The notes: a model not told the origin generated them from the letters alone. Counted from the first letter of the stretch, positions 52,394 to 62,139 are shown. The stretch is DNA of 64,000 nucleotides from Halalkalibacter nanhaiisediminis (GCF_007830185.1 NZ_VLKZ01000004.1:1-64000); one strand, 5' to 3'. A program made the numbers and translations.

Positions 52394-52570
52394 TGTGGAT
52401 TGTTTTGTGGATAAATAAAGTTATTCACAAGTTAATCAGCGTAAATGAAAATGTTTTGTCGATTTTTGAAATCGTTGTGGATAGTTAGTGTTGGTCTGTT
52501 GAAACTGTGGATATTAGTTGTGAACAAGCTGTTCTGCTGCTGCTTTTCCTGCTGTATAACCTGTGGAAAA
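52394..52570. promoter_or_regulatory. Cluster of DnaA-box-like 9-mers
   Basis: TGTGGATAA (52406-52414) and TTATTCACA (52421-52429) are full matches to TTATNCACA on opposite strands. Near matches with one mismatch are TGTGGATAG (52476), TGTGGATAT (52506) and TGTGGAAAA (52562); TGTGGATTG (52394) has two. The cluster spans the leuS-ytfP gap and the end of ytfP. Confidence 0.5.
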
Positions 52571-53782
52571 CGCACATGTAATGTTATAACCACCTGTGTA
52601 TCCATGAATATCAAGCACTTCTCCGCAGAAATACAAGCCTTTCTTCTTTTTTGATTGCATCGTTTTTGGCTCAATTTCTTTAATGGAGACACCGCCCCCT
52701 GTTACAAATGCTTTTTCAATCGAGAGTGTCCCGTTAACATTGATCTCAAAATGCTTACAAATTTGTGCAAGAGAGCGCCAGACCTCATGAGAGACTGTTT
52801 GGGAGATAGCCTGTGTATCAATAGCCAACTTCTCATAAACAAATAATAAAAATCGTTCTGGTGCAAAACCTTTTAGATTATTTTTTAATGATTTCTTAGG
52901 TTCTGCTTTCGCGCGTGCTAACAACTGTTGGAAGATGTCTTCTTCAGAGTACTGAGGAAATAAATCGACCTCCATCTTCAAGGTGTTTGTCTTAAACTTT
53001 TTTAGAGCCTTTACGACATATTGACTACAACGCAGTGCTGCTGGACCAGACAAGCCAAAATGAGTAAAAATCATATCGCCATCATGCGTTTTTATTTTCT
53101 TGCCTTTTGGGTTAAACACAGTTAACTCAATGTCACGCAACGATAGCCCTTGTAATGATTTATTTTTAATAAATCGTTCGTTAGACGTAATCGGCACTTC
53201 TGTCGGATATAACTCTGTAATTGTGTGTCCCGCTTTTTCGGCCCATGGATAACCGTCACCTGTACTTCCAGTGTGAGGAACTGATTTTCCACCTGTTGCA
53301 ACAATGACAGCAAATGTTTTAATGAACTCACCATTTTGCAAAATCACTTCTGATACAGCTTCTTCTGTATATTTAATCGTCTTTACTGCTGTATTCGTCC
53401 GAATGTGAACACCGAGTTTACGTACACGGTTTAATAATGTTGAAACGACTGTCGTTGCTTTGTCATTTACAGGAAACATTCGTCCGCGATCTTCTTCCTT
53501 CAATTTAATTCCGAGCCCTTCAAAAAATTGAATAATATTCTCGTTGTTAAAAACAGAAAAGGGACTATGCATAAAACGGCCGTTTCCTGGTATATGGGCA
53601 ATGAGTTCGTCAATATCCATTCGATTCGTTACATTACATCGTCCTCCACCAGATATCGCTAGTTTTCGTCCTAGCTTGTCACCTTTATCCACAAGAAGAA
53701 CCCTCGCCCCATGTTCAGCAGAAGCGATCGAAGCCATTAAGCCGGCAGGTCCACCACCGATGATGATGACGTCGTAGTTCAT
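52514..53782 (-). CDS. ytfP: HI0933-family flavoprotein YtfP
   Basis: A 422-aa FAD-dependent oxidoreductase-like protein. The dinucleotide-binding motif [15 protein letters not shown] (about 5-19) is followed by [17 protein letters not shown], the family mark, then [20 protein letters not shown] and the C-terminal [18 protein letters not shown]. Members bind FAD, but their reaction is not known; some relatives reduce tRNA bases or lipids. Minus strand, convergent with leuS. RBS GAGGTG. Confidence 0.92.
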   Translation of the reverse strand: MNYDVIIIGGGPAGLMASIASAEHGARVLLVDKGDKLGRKLAISGGGRCNVTNRMDIDELIAHIPGNGRFMHSPFSVFNNENIIQFFEGLGIKLKEEDRGRMFPVNDKATTVVSTLLNRVRKLGVHIRTNTAVKTIKYTEEAVSEVILQNGEFIKTFAVIVATGGKSVPHTGSTGDGYPWAEKAGHTITELYPTEVPITSNERFIKNKSLQGLSLRDIELTVFNPKGKKIKTHDGDMIFTHFGLSGPAALRCSQYVVKALKKFKTNTLKMEVDLFPQYSEEDIFQQLLARAKAEPKKSLKNNLKGFAPERFLLFVYEKLAIDTQAISQTVSHEVWRSLAQICKHFEINVNGTLSIEKAFVTGGGVSIKEIEPKTMQSKKKKGLYFCGEVLDIHGYTGGYNITCAFSTGYTAGKAAAEQLVHN

Positions 53783-53991
53783 AATGTATTCACCTCATTA
53801 AAGGATGTTTAAAAATGTTTGACGATTTAAACATCACGAATTAGTACTTGCGCATCTTTCTCTATCAGATACAGTAGCATGTTTCTTTAGAAAAAGGAAT
53901 GATGTGATAGGCAAGCAATCATCGGATGACTGTGGTAAAATGCAAAAGTAGTTTAACAAACACATGAGTATGATGAAAGAAGGAATCGTGG

Positions 53992-55632
53992 ATGGCAGAT
54001 TCAAAATTAATGCGCGGTACCATGGTGCTTAGCGCAGCTACACTTGCTTCAAAAATACTTGGACTTATTTATTTGTTCCCATTTACAGCGATTGTTGGTC
54101 AAACAGGGATTGCCCTTTATAATTATGGATATTTACCTTATACAGTGTTGCTAAGCTTAGCTACACTAGGTGTTCCACTTGCTGTTTCAAAATTTGTGTC
54201 GAAATATAATGCATTAGGAGATTTTCATACTGGTTATCGACTTTTTAAATCGGGTCTAGTGATTATGTCGATTTCAGGATTTATTGCATTTCTCATCCTT
54301 TTTATGTTAGCACCTGCAATTGTTCCATTGGTTATTACTAATCCTTCTAGCTTAGAAGGAAACTCTTTTAACGACATCGTGTTTACGATTCGAATGGTTA
54401 GTGTCGCGCTCATTATTGTACCGATTATGTCTATAATCCGTGGATATTTCCAAGGCTTTCAATCAATGGGACCAACAGCTGTTTCCCAGGTGGTTGAACA
54501 AATAGTTCGGGTAGTGTTTATTTTAGCGATTACGTTTGCAATTGTTCAAATCATGAATGGAAGCACAGGGCTTGCAGTAGGCTTTGCTGTATTTGGAGCT
54601 TTTATTGGAGCATTAGGCGGGCTTGTTGTTTTACTAGTCTATTGGTTTAAACGAAAAAAATATATTTTAAAACAAGTAGAAGAAAGCAGGACGAATCATC
54701 AGCTCTCGCTTCCGGCGATGTATAAGGAATTAATTGCTTATGCCTTACCATTGTCATTTGTTGGTTTGGCGATTCCGTTGTTTCAGCTGATTGACATGGT
54801 AACCTTTAATCGAACATTACAGGGGATTGGCTATACGCAAAGTGAAGCTGAAACATTTTTTGCTGTATTTTCAGGGACAGCTCATAAAGTCATATTAATC
54901 CCGATGGCACTTGCAACAGCGTTATCGATTACATTGGTTCCAACCATTACGAAGTCGTTTACAAACAATGACAGGGATTTATTGCAACGTCAGATTACTC
55001 AGACGTATCAAATTATCCTATTCTTAACGATTCCTGCTGCAGTTGGATTGTCTGTTCTTTCGTATCCTGTATTTGCGACGTTATATGGAGTCGATGATGT
55101 AGCGATCGGTGGATATATTTTGCGTTACTATGCACCAATTACGTTTTTCTTTTCTTTATTTGCCGTTACAGCGGCCATTTTACAAGGGATGAACAAGCAA
55201 AAATTCGCGATTATTGCGCTACTTGCAGGTCTTATTATTAAATTAGTTACAAATACATGGATGCTTACGTTATTTGGACCATTGGGAGGGGTAGCGGCGA
55301 CATTCTTAGGTTACATCGTTTCGATTGTGATTACGGTTTGGGCGATCGGTAAGTATGCAGAATTTCGTTATGATTTAATTATCAAACGTGGTTTGCTCAT
55401 TCTATTGTTTGCTTTTATCATGGCAATTGGAACAATTGTTATCAATCTCGGGATGCAAACTCTTTTGCCATTAACATCGTGGCTTCATGCTCTTCTTGTT
55501 TTACTAATCAGCATTTGTGTAGGAGCCGTCATCTACTTATATCTAGGCTACAGGTCAAACTTAGCTGGTCAAATACTTGGAAACCGGTTTAAATTTTTAA
55601 ATAAACAAAATAAGCATCAACATGAATCATAG
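53992..55632 (+). CDS. murJ: MOP-family lipid II flippase YtgP (MurJ)
   Basis: A 546-aa protein with about fourteen membrane helices of the polysaccharide transport/MurJ family. It starts with LMRGTMVLSAATLASKILGL, as in YtgP, and has FQGFQSMGPTAVSQVVEQIV (about 155) and AAILQGMNKQKFAIIALLAG (about 395). YtgP flips lipid II across the membrane in B. subtilis. Two SEDS-type genes for glycan polymerisation follow, so flippase and polymerases lie together. RBS AGAAGGAA. Confidence 0.92.
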   Translation: MADSKLMRGTMVLSAATLASKILGLIYLFPFTAIVGQTGIALYNYGYLPYTVLLSLATLGVPLAVSKFVSKYNALGDFHTGYRLFKSGLVIMSISGFIAFLILFMLAPAIVPLVITNPSSLEGNSFNDIVFTIRMVSVALIIVPIMSIIRGYFQGFQSMGPTAVSQVVEQIVRVVFILAITFAIVQIMNGSTGLAVGFAVFGAFIGALGGLVVLLVYWFKRKKYILKQVEESRTNHQLSLPAMYKELIAYALPLSFVGLAIPLFQLIDMVTFNRTLQGIGYTQSEAETFFAVFSGTAHKVILIPMALATALSITLVPTITKSFTNNDRDLLQRQITQTYQIILFLTIPAAVGLSVLSYPVFATLYGVDDVAIGGYILRYYAPITFFFSLFAVTAAILQGMNKQKFAIIALLAGLIIKLVTNTWMLTLFGPLGGVAATFLGYIVSIVITVWAIGKYAEFRYDLIIKRGLLILLFAFIMAIGTIVINLGMQTLLPLTSWLHALLVLLISICVGAVIYLYLGYRSNLAGQILGNRFKFLNKQNKHQHES

Positions 55633-55826
55633 ATCGGAAAGATACATTCTCTTACGTTTATAAAAAGAACTATATTAGGAAACTTTAAAGGGAAGGAAAT
55701 GTTTCTAAGATTCGACAAGTGTTGGCAGTGAAATCCTCTTTTGCTCTCATATGTCGTTTGATATAATAAAGCAAGCTACCAACAGCAAAAAAGGTAAAAA
55801 AATGGCTGGGCAGGTTGGAGGACGCG

Positions 55827-56981
55827 ATGAATTATTCATTTCGAAAAGATAACGATTGGTTGCTAATCATCATAACGTTCCTCTTGGCTGGGTTCGGTTT
55901 GTTGATGGTATTTAGTTCTAGTTATGTTTGGGCAATTGATCGTGCTCAAGGTGACCCTTACTTTTTTATACAGAGACAGATTATGTGGTTTGGACTAGCT
56001 GTCTTTGCTTTTCTATTTGTCATGCATTTCCCATACAGGCATTATCAAAAGCTTTCGCCTATTATCATTGTGCTGGCTCTTCTTTCGTTAGTGATGGTGA
56101 AAATACCAGGGCTTGGAGAAGAGATTAACGGGGCGACACGATGGATACGTATTGGACCACTTAATATCCAACCATCGGAGTTTGTCAAAATAGGGATGAT
56201 TATTTATCTGGCTCAAGTCTATTCTCAAAAGCAAGCTTATATTGATCAATTTGTACGGGGCGTTATGCCTCCACTTGTGATAGTAGGTTTTGTATTTGGT
56301 TTGATTATGTTACAGCCAGATCTTGGTACAGCCACTTCGATTTTAATGGTAACGTTCCTTATGGTCTTTTTCTCAGGTGCAAAATGGAGACATTTAATCG
56401 GATTAGGGGCTGTAGGAGCTACGCTTTTCATTGTTTTTGCATTGTCTGCTCCTTATCGAGTCGAGCGATTAACGTCCTACCGCGATCCATTTGCTGATCC
56501 ATGGGATAGTGGATTGCAGTTAATACAATCTTATATCGCAATAGCGCATGGTGGGTTAAGTGGAACTGGTCTTGGGCAAAGTGTCCAGAAATTACTTTAC
56601 TTACCTGAGCCTCATACAGATTTTATTTTAGCGATCATCGCAGAAGAGCTTGGTATTTTCGGCGTTTTATTTGTGTTAGTAGCGCACTCTATTATTTTGT
56701 TTAGGGGCGTTATAATTGGATCTCGTTGTAAAAATCCGTTTGGCAGTTTGTTAGCTTTTGGAATTGTGTTTCAAATTGCAATTCAAGTGATCTTTAATGT
56801 TGGAGCGGTTACGGGTATGTTACCGATTACGGGAATTCCCCTTCCGTTAGTAAGTAATGGTGGATCATCGCTTTTAATTACGCTCAGTTCGATTGCGATT
56901 TTAGCAAATATATCTCGATATAATATTCGTCAACAACGATTAAAGGAACAAAAGGAAGGGACGCAGCTTTCGGCTTCATAG
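55827..56981 (+). CDS. SEDS-family glycosyltransferase, FtsW/SpoVE-like
   Basis: A 384-aa protein with about ten membrane helices. Family marks are GATRWIRIGPLNIQPSEFVK (about 100), LTSYRDPFADPWDSGLQLIQ (about 215), YLPEPHTDFILAIIAEELG with the conserved acidic loop residue (about 262) and TGIPLPLVSNGGSSLL (about 336). SEDS proteins polymerise lipid II into glycan chains with a class B PBP partner. Start moved to ATG 55827, 5 nt after GGAGG. TATAAT at 55762-55767 may be the -10 box. It is followed by a second SEDS gene 37 bp on. Confidence 0.9.
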   Translation: MNYSFRKDNDWLLIIITFLLAGFGLLMVFSSSYVWAIDRAQGDPYFFIQRQIMWFGLAVFAFLFVMHFPYRHYQKLSPIIIVLALLSLVMVKIPGLGEEINGATRWIRIGPLNIQPSEFVKIGMIIYLAQVYSQKQAYIDQFVRGVMPPLVIVGFVFGLIMLQPDLGTATSILMVTFLMVFFSGAKWRHLIGLGAVGATLFIVFALSAPYRVERLTSYRDPFADPWDSGLQLIQSYIAIAHGGLSGTGLGQSVQKLLYLPEPHTDFILAIIAEELGIFGVLFVLVAHSIILFRGVIIGSRCKNPFGSLLAFGIVFQIAIQVIFNVGAVTGMLPITGIPLPLVSNGGSSLLITLSSIAILANISRYNIRQQRLKEQKEGTQLSAS

Positions 56982-57018
56982 AAGCTTGAGAGCTGTTTTC
57001 TAATAGAAGGTGGAGGCA

Positions 57019-58197
57019 ATGGAAGAACGTAAATCAGGCTTTCAGCAGATTGATTACACACTATTATTTCTGCTGTTTGTACTCATGTGTTTTAGCTTAC
57101 TAGCAATTTACAGCGGGTCTGGCCAGTATTATAGTGGTGATCCTTCATACTTTGTTAAGCGTCAAGCCATATGGTATGTGATTGGATTTGTTGTGCTGTT
57201 TGGAATGTTGATCATAGATTATGACATCTTTAAAAATTTTTCATATTTGCTTTATGGAATAGGAATGACTTTGTTGCTTCTTGTTTCGTTTTCACCATTA
57301 GGTATTTTTCGAAATGGGGCAACGTCGTGGTTAAATCTAGGTGTTACAGAGATTCAGCCGTCAGAGTTTATGAAAATATTCTTGATTCTAGCTATGTCGA
57401 ATCTTCTTTATCATATTACGGTCGATCGACGAGGAAAAAATGATATAAAATCAGATTTAATCATTGTCGCGAAAGTTTTTGCGATTTTTTTTCCTCCATT
57501 TATCTTGATATTACAAGAACCTGATCTTGGAACTGCATTGGTCATCATGAGTATTTTGGCAACGATGCTACTTATGTCAGGAATTTCATGGAGGATTTTG
57601 TTAGCTCTTGGTGCATGTGTGATATTCGGAGTAGTCATACTGGTTTGGTTATATTTTAATTACTTTGATATCTTTTCAATCTTTATTAAAAGTCATCAGC
57701 TTGATCGCTTTTATGGATGGCTTAGTCCCTATGAGTACTCAGCTGGATATGGCTATCAACTAGTTGAGGCATTAAAAGGGATTGGATCTGGTCAACTTTA
57801 TGGTAGTGGGTACTTACAAGGTGTGCAAACTCAAAGTAATAGTGTCCCAGAACTTCATACAGACTTCATTTTTGCGGTCATTGGGGAAGAGTTTGGATTT
57901 ATTGGGGCAACCATTCTTATTCTCACCTATTTTCTTATTTTTTATCGAATGATTATTATTGCTTTAACGTGTAATAACTTGTATGGAACGTATGTCGTTT
58001 CTGGAGTCATTGGATTCCTTGTCTTTCAAATATTCGAAAATATTGCCATGACAGTCGGTCTAATGCCTATTACAGGTCTGGCACTACCTTTTGTCAGTTA
58101 TGGTGGAAGTTCATTATTAACAAATATGATTGCTGTTGGAATAGTCCTTAATGTAGGAATGAGAACGAAAAATTATATGTTCAAAACCGAAGATTAA
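57019..58197 (+). CDS. SEDS-family glycosyltransferase, RodA-like
   Basis: A 392-aa membrane protein related to the preceding gene and closer to RodA: GATSWLNLGVTEIQPSEFMK (about 103), LDRFYGWLSPYEYSAGYGYQ (about 232), VPELHTDFIFAVIGEEFG (about 275) and TGLALPFVSYGGSSLLTNM (about 353). It is probably an elongation-type glycan polymerase. ATG 57019 was chosen with AAGGTGG upstream. Two SEDS genes in tandem suggest division of labour or duplication. Confidence 0.9.
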   Translation: MEERKSGFQQIDYTLLFLLFVLMCFSLLAIYSGSGQYYSGDPSYFVKRQAIWYVIGFVVLFGMLIIDYDIFKNFSYLLYGIGMTLLLLVSFSPLGIFRNGATSWLNLGVTEIQPSEFMKIFLILAMSNLLYHITVDRRGKNDIKSDLIIVAKVFAIFFPPFILILQEPDLGTALVIMSILATMLLMSGISWRILLALGACVIFGVVILVWLYFNYFDIFSIFIKSHQLDRFYGWLSPYEYSAGYGYQLVEALKGIGSGQLYGSGYLQGVQTQSNSVPELHTDFIFAVIGEEFGFIGATILILTYFLIFYRMIIIALTCNNLYGTYVVSGVIGFLVFQIFENIAMTVGLMPITGLALPFVSYGGSSLLTNMIAVGIVLNVGMRTKNYMFKTED

Positions 58198-58269
58198 AAT
58201 GAATGGATTAGTTCTTTAGTGTAATGGTTTGAAAATTTATTGTGTTGTGATGAAGAAATAATGTAAGAG

Positions 58270-58353
58270 AAGAGTGACTTTTAAGGACATGCCCTGTCCC
58301 ACACTAGAGTTAGGATGTTGGGTAGGGGCTTAGATGATGAGTCACTCTTTTTT
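58270..58353 (+). terminator. Structured terminator with a 60-nt branched loop
   Basis: Outer stem AAGAGTGACT/AGTCACTCTT (58270-58279, 58340-58349) followed by TTTTTT. The 60-nt loop can form GGACA/TGTCC or the competing CCCTGTCCCA/TGGGTAGGGG pairing. It ends the rodA-like transcript and lies 66 bp before ytzG. Confidence 0.6.
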
Positions 58354-58418
58354 TCTTATCTAGAGATTTGAAAAAGTAATGAAGGACTGAGTGAAAGTGA
58401 AAATGGAAGGTGAAGTAA

Positions 58419-59129
58419 ATGAGAATAGATAAGTTACTTGCAAATATGGGTTATGGTACGAGGAAAGATGTAAAGAAACTTTTAAAAGGAGGGATTGTCC
58501 GAGTAAATGATGAGCTTGTGAAGGACGGCAAAGTTCACGTGAATCCTAAAGAAGATTCGGTGACTGTACAAGGAGAACTTGTTGAATATAAACCATTTAT
58601 CTATTTGATCATGAATAAGCCGCAGGGTGTTATTTCAGCAACAGAAGACATGGAACATAAAACAGTCATAGATTTGCTTAGAGAAGAACATTTCCTCTAT
58701 GAGCCATTTCCTGTCGGTAGGCTCGATAAGGATACAGAGGGTTTACTTTTGCTCACAAATGATGGTCAATTTTCTCATGCATTAATGTCGCCCAAACGGC
58801 ATGTACCAAAAACGTATGTAGCAGAAATACTAGGAGAAGTGAATGAACGTGATATTGAATTATTTAAGCAAGGAGTGACACTTGAGGATGGCTACACGAC
58901 TAAGCCTGCTGAATTAATTATTAATAAGCAAGCGCAGGTATCTGAGATTACACTAACGATTACAGAGGGAAAGTATCATCAAGTGAAACGGATGTTTGCA
59001 GCTGTCGGTAAAAAAGTGACCTTTTTAAAAAGAATAAAAGTGGGTGAGTTAGTCCTTGATCCCACGCTTGAACGAGGGGCGTACCGAGAGTTAACAGAAG
59101 AGGAATATGATTTATTAACACGTAAATAG
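58419..59129 (+). CDS. ytzG: RsuA-family pseudouridine synthase YtzG
   Basis: A 236-aa rRNA pseudouridine synthase. An S4 RNA-binding domain (1-60, MRIDKLLANMGYGTRKDVKK) precedes the catalytic domain with NKPQGVISA and the active-site Asp in VGRLDKDTEGLLLLTNDG (about 102), then the KTYVAEI and KYHQVKRMFAAVGKKV motifs. It likely modifies 16S rRNA as RsuA does. RBS GGAAGGTGA. Confidence 0.92.
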   Translation: MRIDKLLANMGYGTRKDVKKLLKGGIVRVNDELVKDGKVHVNPKEDSVTVQGELVEYKPFIYLIMNKPQGVISATEDMEHKTVIDLLREEHFLYEPFPVGRLDKDTEGLLLLTNDGQFSHALMSPKRHVPKTYVAEILGEVNERDIELFKQGVTLEDGYTTKPAELIINKQAQVSEITLTITEGKYHQVKRMFAAVGKKVTFLKRIKVGELVLDPTLERGAYRELTEEEYDLLTRK

Positions 59130-59130
59130 T

Positions 59131-59174
59131 AAAACAAGAAGCTAACCTCGGGTAAGAGACTAGCTTCTTGTTTT
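59131..59174. terminator. Bidirectional terminator between ytzG and ytzE
   Basis: A 14-bp stem AAAACAAGAAGCTA/TAGCTTCTTGTTTT. Confidence 0.85.
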
Positions 59175-59181
59175 ATTCATA

Positions 59182-59400
59182 TTATGAAACGTGTGTTTTC
59201 TTTTTCGTAACGCTCCACTTGCCACGTGCAGGGCTTTCAACAAGATTATTGTACTCTAAAACATTTAAATCTCGTTGAATGGTCCGTTGGGTTATACCGA
59301 ATTCTTCAACCAGTTCATTCGTTGTGACGGTTTCCCTTTGTTTAATATAGAGATAGATGGACTTAATGCGAGTCAGCATACGATCAGTTGAAGTTTTCAA
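59182..59400 (-). CDS. ytzE: Small DeoR-type helix-turn-helix regulator YtzE
   Basis: A 72-aa protein that is only a DeoR-type winged helix: RIKSIYLYIKQRETVTTNEL, then VEEFGITQRTIQRDLNVLEY as recognition part. There is no sensor domain, so it may act as a small DNA-binding repressor. TTG start with AAGGAGTGG 5 nt upstream. Same place as in B. subtilis. Confidence 0.88.
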   Translation of the reverse strand: MKTSTDRMLTRIKSIYLYIKQRETVTTNELVEEFGITQRTIQRDLNVLEYNNLVESPARGKWSVTKKKTHVS

Positions 59401-59708
59401 AAAACCACTCCTTCTTCATAATCATGACTAGGTCCTTATGCACATTCTACATATTGAAGTGCAAGCTCTTGCAGACACTATAGAAGATAAAGGCATGTCA
59501 GAGGGATGCTATGACCAGTACCCGATCTTTTATGCAAGTTGCAATAATCGATTTAGAAAGGTAAGGTTGTAGTGTTTCTTCTAGTAGTACGATACAGTGG
59601 CAAATGCTTTATTCCCCCGACGCTTACATTTTACAATAATTCACTTAATTAAGCAAAGCTCGTAAACTTTTATTAAACGTAATATACGAATGGAGATGAA
59701 CGATAAAA
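59401..59708. other. Intergenic region without a recognised gene
   Basis: 308 bp between divergent ytzE and pepV. Only a 25-codon frame (59497-) without an RBS and a short GCAAGCTCTTGC palindrome were seen. Confidence 0.5.
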
Positions 59709-61115
59709 GTGATAAATTGGAAAAAAGAAGTGGAGAAAAGACAAGAACAAATCATTGCAAAAACCCAAGAGTTTCTGCGTATTAATAGCGTTTTAGACGA
59801 ATCTACGGCCTCTGAAAAACAACCTTTTGGAGCAGGAATTAATGAGGCGCTTACTCACATGTTAAAAACAGGTGAAGATTATCATTTTTTTGTTAAAAAT
59901 TTGGATGGTTATGCAGGTATTATTGAATATGGTAAGGGAGAGGAGAGTGTCGGAATTCTCTGTCACCTCGATGTTGTTCCAGTTGGTGAAGGGTGGACAA
60001 CTCCTCCGTTTTCTGCAGCGATTCGTGATGGGCGTATTTACGCAAGGGGAGCAATTGACAATAAAGGGCCGACGATGGCAGCATTTTTTGCGTTAGCCAT
60101 TGTAAGTGAATTAGATTTACCTTTATCAAAGCGTGTACGCATGATTTTAGGCACGGATGAAGAGAGTCAGTGGCGTTGTGTTGACTACTACTTTAAGCAT
60201 GAAGAAATGCCGACGATTGGATTTGCTCCAGATGCAGATTTTCCAATTATTCATGCTGAAAAAGGAATTGCAGATGCTAGTTTAAAATGGTCTTATCAAG
60301 TAGGTCAAGATTCGCAAAATGTGACGCTATCTCGTTTTCATGCTGGTGAAAGATTTAATATGGTTCCAGACAAAGCAATAGCGACATTAATTGGAGATCG
60401 GGTGTATCTAGATAAAATAGAAGAAGCGTTTAGAAAGCACCTTCTTCAAAATAGACATAATGGCACGGCAACATTTGAAGAACAGACATTAACTCTTACA
60501 TATGAAGGGATTTCTGCGCACGGCTCAACTCCTGAAAAAGGGATAAATGCTGGTATTGAGCTGGCGACTTTTCTTTCTGAGGTTGATTTACAGAGTGAGG
60601 CGAACGACTATCTTGCATTTGTTGTAAAGAATTTACTTGGTGATTGTAGCGGTAAAGCATTAGGAATAGCCACTCGTGATGATGTATCTGGTCCGTTAAC
60701 TGTGAATGCTGGGTTATTTAGTTTTGACGGGAAGGAAGCGAGCATTGGGTTAAATATTCGCTATCCTGTTACAGCATCAGGTGAGCAATGCTTGGGTACA
60801 TTACAATTAACCGCAAAAAAACATAGTGCTACATGTATAGTTTTAGATCATATGGAACCGAATTATGTTGAAGCTGATCATTCGCTTATTCAAACACTTC
60901 AAGCTGTTTATGAGCGTCAAACAGGAGAAGAAGCAACGCTGCTTGCAATCGGTGGCGGGACATATGCAAGGTCGCTTGATACAGGTGTGGCTTTCGGACC
61001 GATGTTTCCAGGACGTGAGGATGTGGCGCATCAAAAAGATGAATATATCGACATTGATGATTTACTTAAGGCAACGGCTATCTATGCGGAAGCCATTTAT
61101 GAGTTAGCTAAATAA
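59709..61115 (+). CDS. pepV: Dipeptidase PepV (M20 family)
   Basis: A 468-aa dinuclear zinc peptidase. Metal and active-site motifs are LCHLDVVPVGEGWTTPPFSA (about 85, His and Asp), GRIYARGAIDNKGPTMAA (bridging Asp, about 117), LGTDEESQWRCVDYYF (Glu pair, about 150) and PDADFPIIHAEKG. The lid domain lies at about 190-380. It cleaves dipeptides in the cytoplasm. GTG start; the GGAG RBS is about 13 nt away, which is long, but no better start exists in frame. Confidence 0.92.
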   Translation: MINWKKEVEKRQEQIIAKTQEFLRINSVLDESTASEKQPFGAGINEALTHMLKTGEDYHFFVKNLDGYAGIIEYGKGEESVGILCHLDVVPVGEGWTTPPFSAAIRDGRIYARGAIDNKGPTMAAFFALAIVSELDLPLSKRVRMILGTDEESQWRCVDYYFKHEEMPTIGFAPDADFPIIHAEKGIADASLKWSYQVGQDSQNVTLSRFHAGERFNMVPDKAIATLIGDRVYLDKIEEAFRKHLLQNRHNGTATFEEQTLTLTYEGISAHGSTPEKGINAGIELATFLSEVDLQSEANDYLAFVVKNLLGDCSGKALGIATRDDVSGPLTVNAGLFSFDGKEASIGLNIRYPVTASGEQCLGTLQLTAKKHSATCIVLDHMEPNYVEADHSLIQTLQAVYERQTGEEATLLAIGGGTYARSLDTGVAFGPMFPGREDVAHQKDEYIDIDDLLKATAIYAEAIYELAK

Positions 61116-61118
61116 GTT

Positions 61119-61150
61119 AAAGGCGGTGGATGTGGTTCCACCGCCTTTTC
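61119..61150 (+). terminator. Terminator of pepV
   Basis: Stem AAAGGCGGTGGA/TCCACCGCCTTT, followed by TCT. Confidence 0.8.
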
Positions 61151-61167
61151 TCTAAAAGATAAGTATA

Positions 61168-61198
61168 AAAATTGATGATGCTAAGGAGCATCAATTTT
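61168..61198 (-). terminator. Terminator of the cysteine synthase gene
   Basis: Stem AAAATTGATG/CATCAATTTT with an 11-nt loop, then TTTTTATAC on the minus strand. Confidence 0.7.
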
Positions 61199-61203
61199 CT
61201 CAA

Positions 61204-62139
61204 TTAGTCTTCAAATTGGAATAAATCTGTTGATAAATATCGTTCCCCTGTATCACAAGCAATTGCAACGACAACATCATCAGGGCCAAGTCGCTTAGCA
61301 ACTTCTAGGGCAGCAAAGCAAGCTGCTCCAGAAGAAGGTCCAACTAAAATACCTTCTAGTCTTGCTAAATCGCGAGTAATACGATAAGCATCTTCATCTT
61401 CAATCTTGAAAATCTCATCATACACTTCTTCATTTAAAATCGGTGGAATAAAGCCAGGGCTGGTCCCAACAAGCTTGTGCGGGCCAGGTTGGCCACCTGA
61501 TAAGACAGGAGATCCCGCTGGTTCAACTACATGAACGGTTGCCTCTGGATAGAATTTTTTTAATTCTTCGCCTGTTCCAGTAATCGTTCCGCCTGTACCA
61601 GAGGCTGCAACGAATGCGGAAAGAGGTTTGTTGATCTCATCAAGAGCTTCTTTAATTTCAACAGCAGTTGTATGGCGATGAGCTCCTGGGTTAGCTTCAT
61701 TTTCAAATTGCATTGGCATATAGCTATTAGGAATGTCACGAACGAGCTCATGCGCTTTTTCAATTGCCCCAGGCATTTTTTTATCGCCTTCTGTTAAGAC
61801 GACTTCAGCTCCGTATGCTTTTAAAAGGTTAATTCGTTCTTGAGACATCGTATCAGGCATGACAAGAATGGCTCTGTAGCCTCTAGCTGCAGCATTCATC
61901 GCTATTCCAATACCTGTATTTCCACTAGTAGGTTCAATGATCGTTGAACCAGGCTTAAGTAAACCAGCTTTTTCAGCTTCAATCATCATATTAAAAGCCG
62001 CACGGTCTTTTACACTTCCACTCGGATTTTGCATTTCCATCTTGAGATAAACCGTTGCTCCGTTTGGAACAGTTACTCGGTTTAAACGTACAAGTGGCGT
62101 TTTTCCAATTAGTTCTGCAATATTGTTTACAACAGTCAT
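61204..62139 (-). CDS. ytkP: Cysteine synthase family protein (YtkP)
   Basis: A 311-aa PLP enzyme of the O-acetylserine sulfhydrylase family: PLP Lys in NPSGSVKDRAAFNM (about 41), phosphate loop EPTSGNTGIGIAM (about 70), AASGTGGTITGTGEELK (about 178) and ILVGPSSGAACFAAL (about 265). It makes cysteine from O-acetylserine and sulfide, or a close relative. Position beside pepV and thpR matches B. subtilis ytkP, a paralogue of cysK. All key residues are present. No T-box or S-box precedes it. Confidence 0.9.
   Translation of the reverse strand: MTVVNNIAELIGKTPLVRLNRVTVPNGATVYLKMEMQNPSGSVKDRAAFNMMIEAEKAGLLKPGSTIIEPTSGNTGIGIAMNAAARGYRAILVMPDTMSQERINLLKAYGAEVVLTEGDKKMPGAIEKAHELVRDIPNSYMPMQFENEANPGAHRHTTAVEIKEALDEINKPLSAFVAASGTGGTITGTGEELKKFYPEATVHVVEPAGSPVLSGGQPGPHKLVGTSPGFIPPILNEEVYDEIFKIEDEDAYRITRDLARLEGILVGPSSGAACFAALEVAKRLGPDDVVVAIACDTGERYLSTDLFQFED

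Noticed and set aside
59497-59574. 25-codon frame MSEGCYDQ...
   Set aside because: No RBS and no supporting signal.
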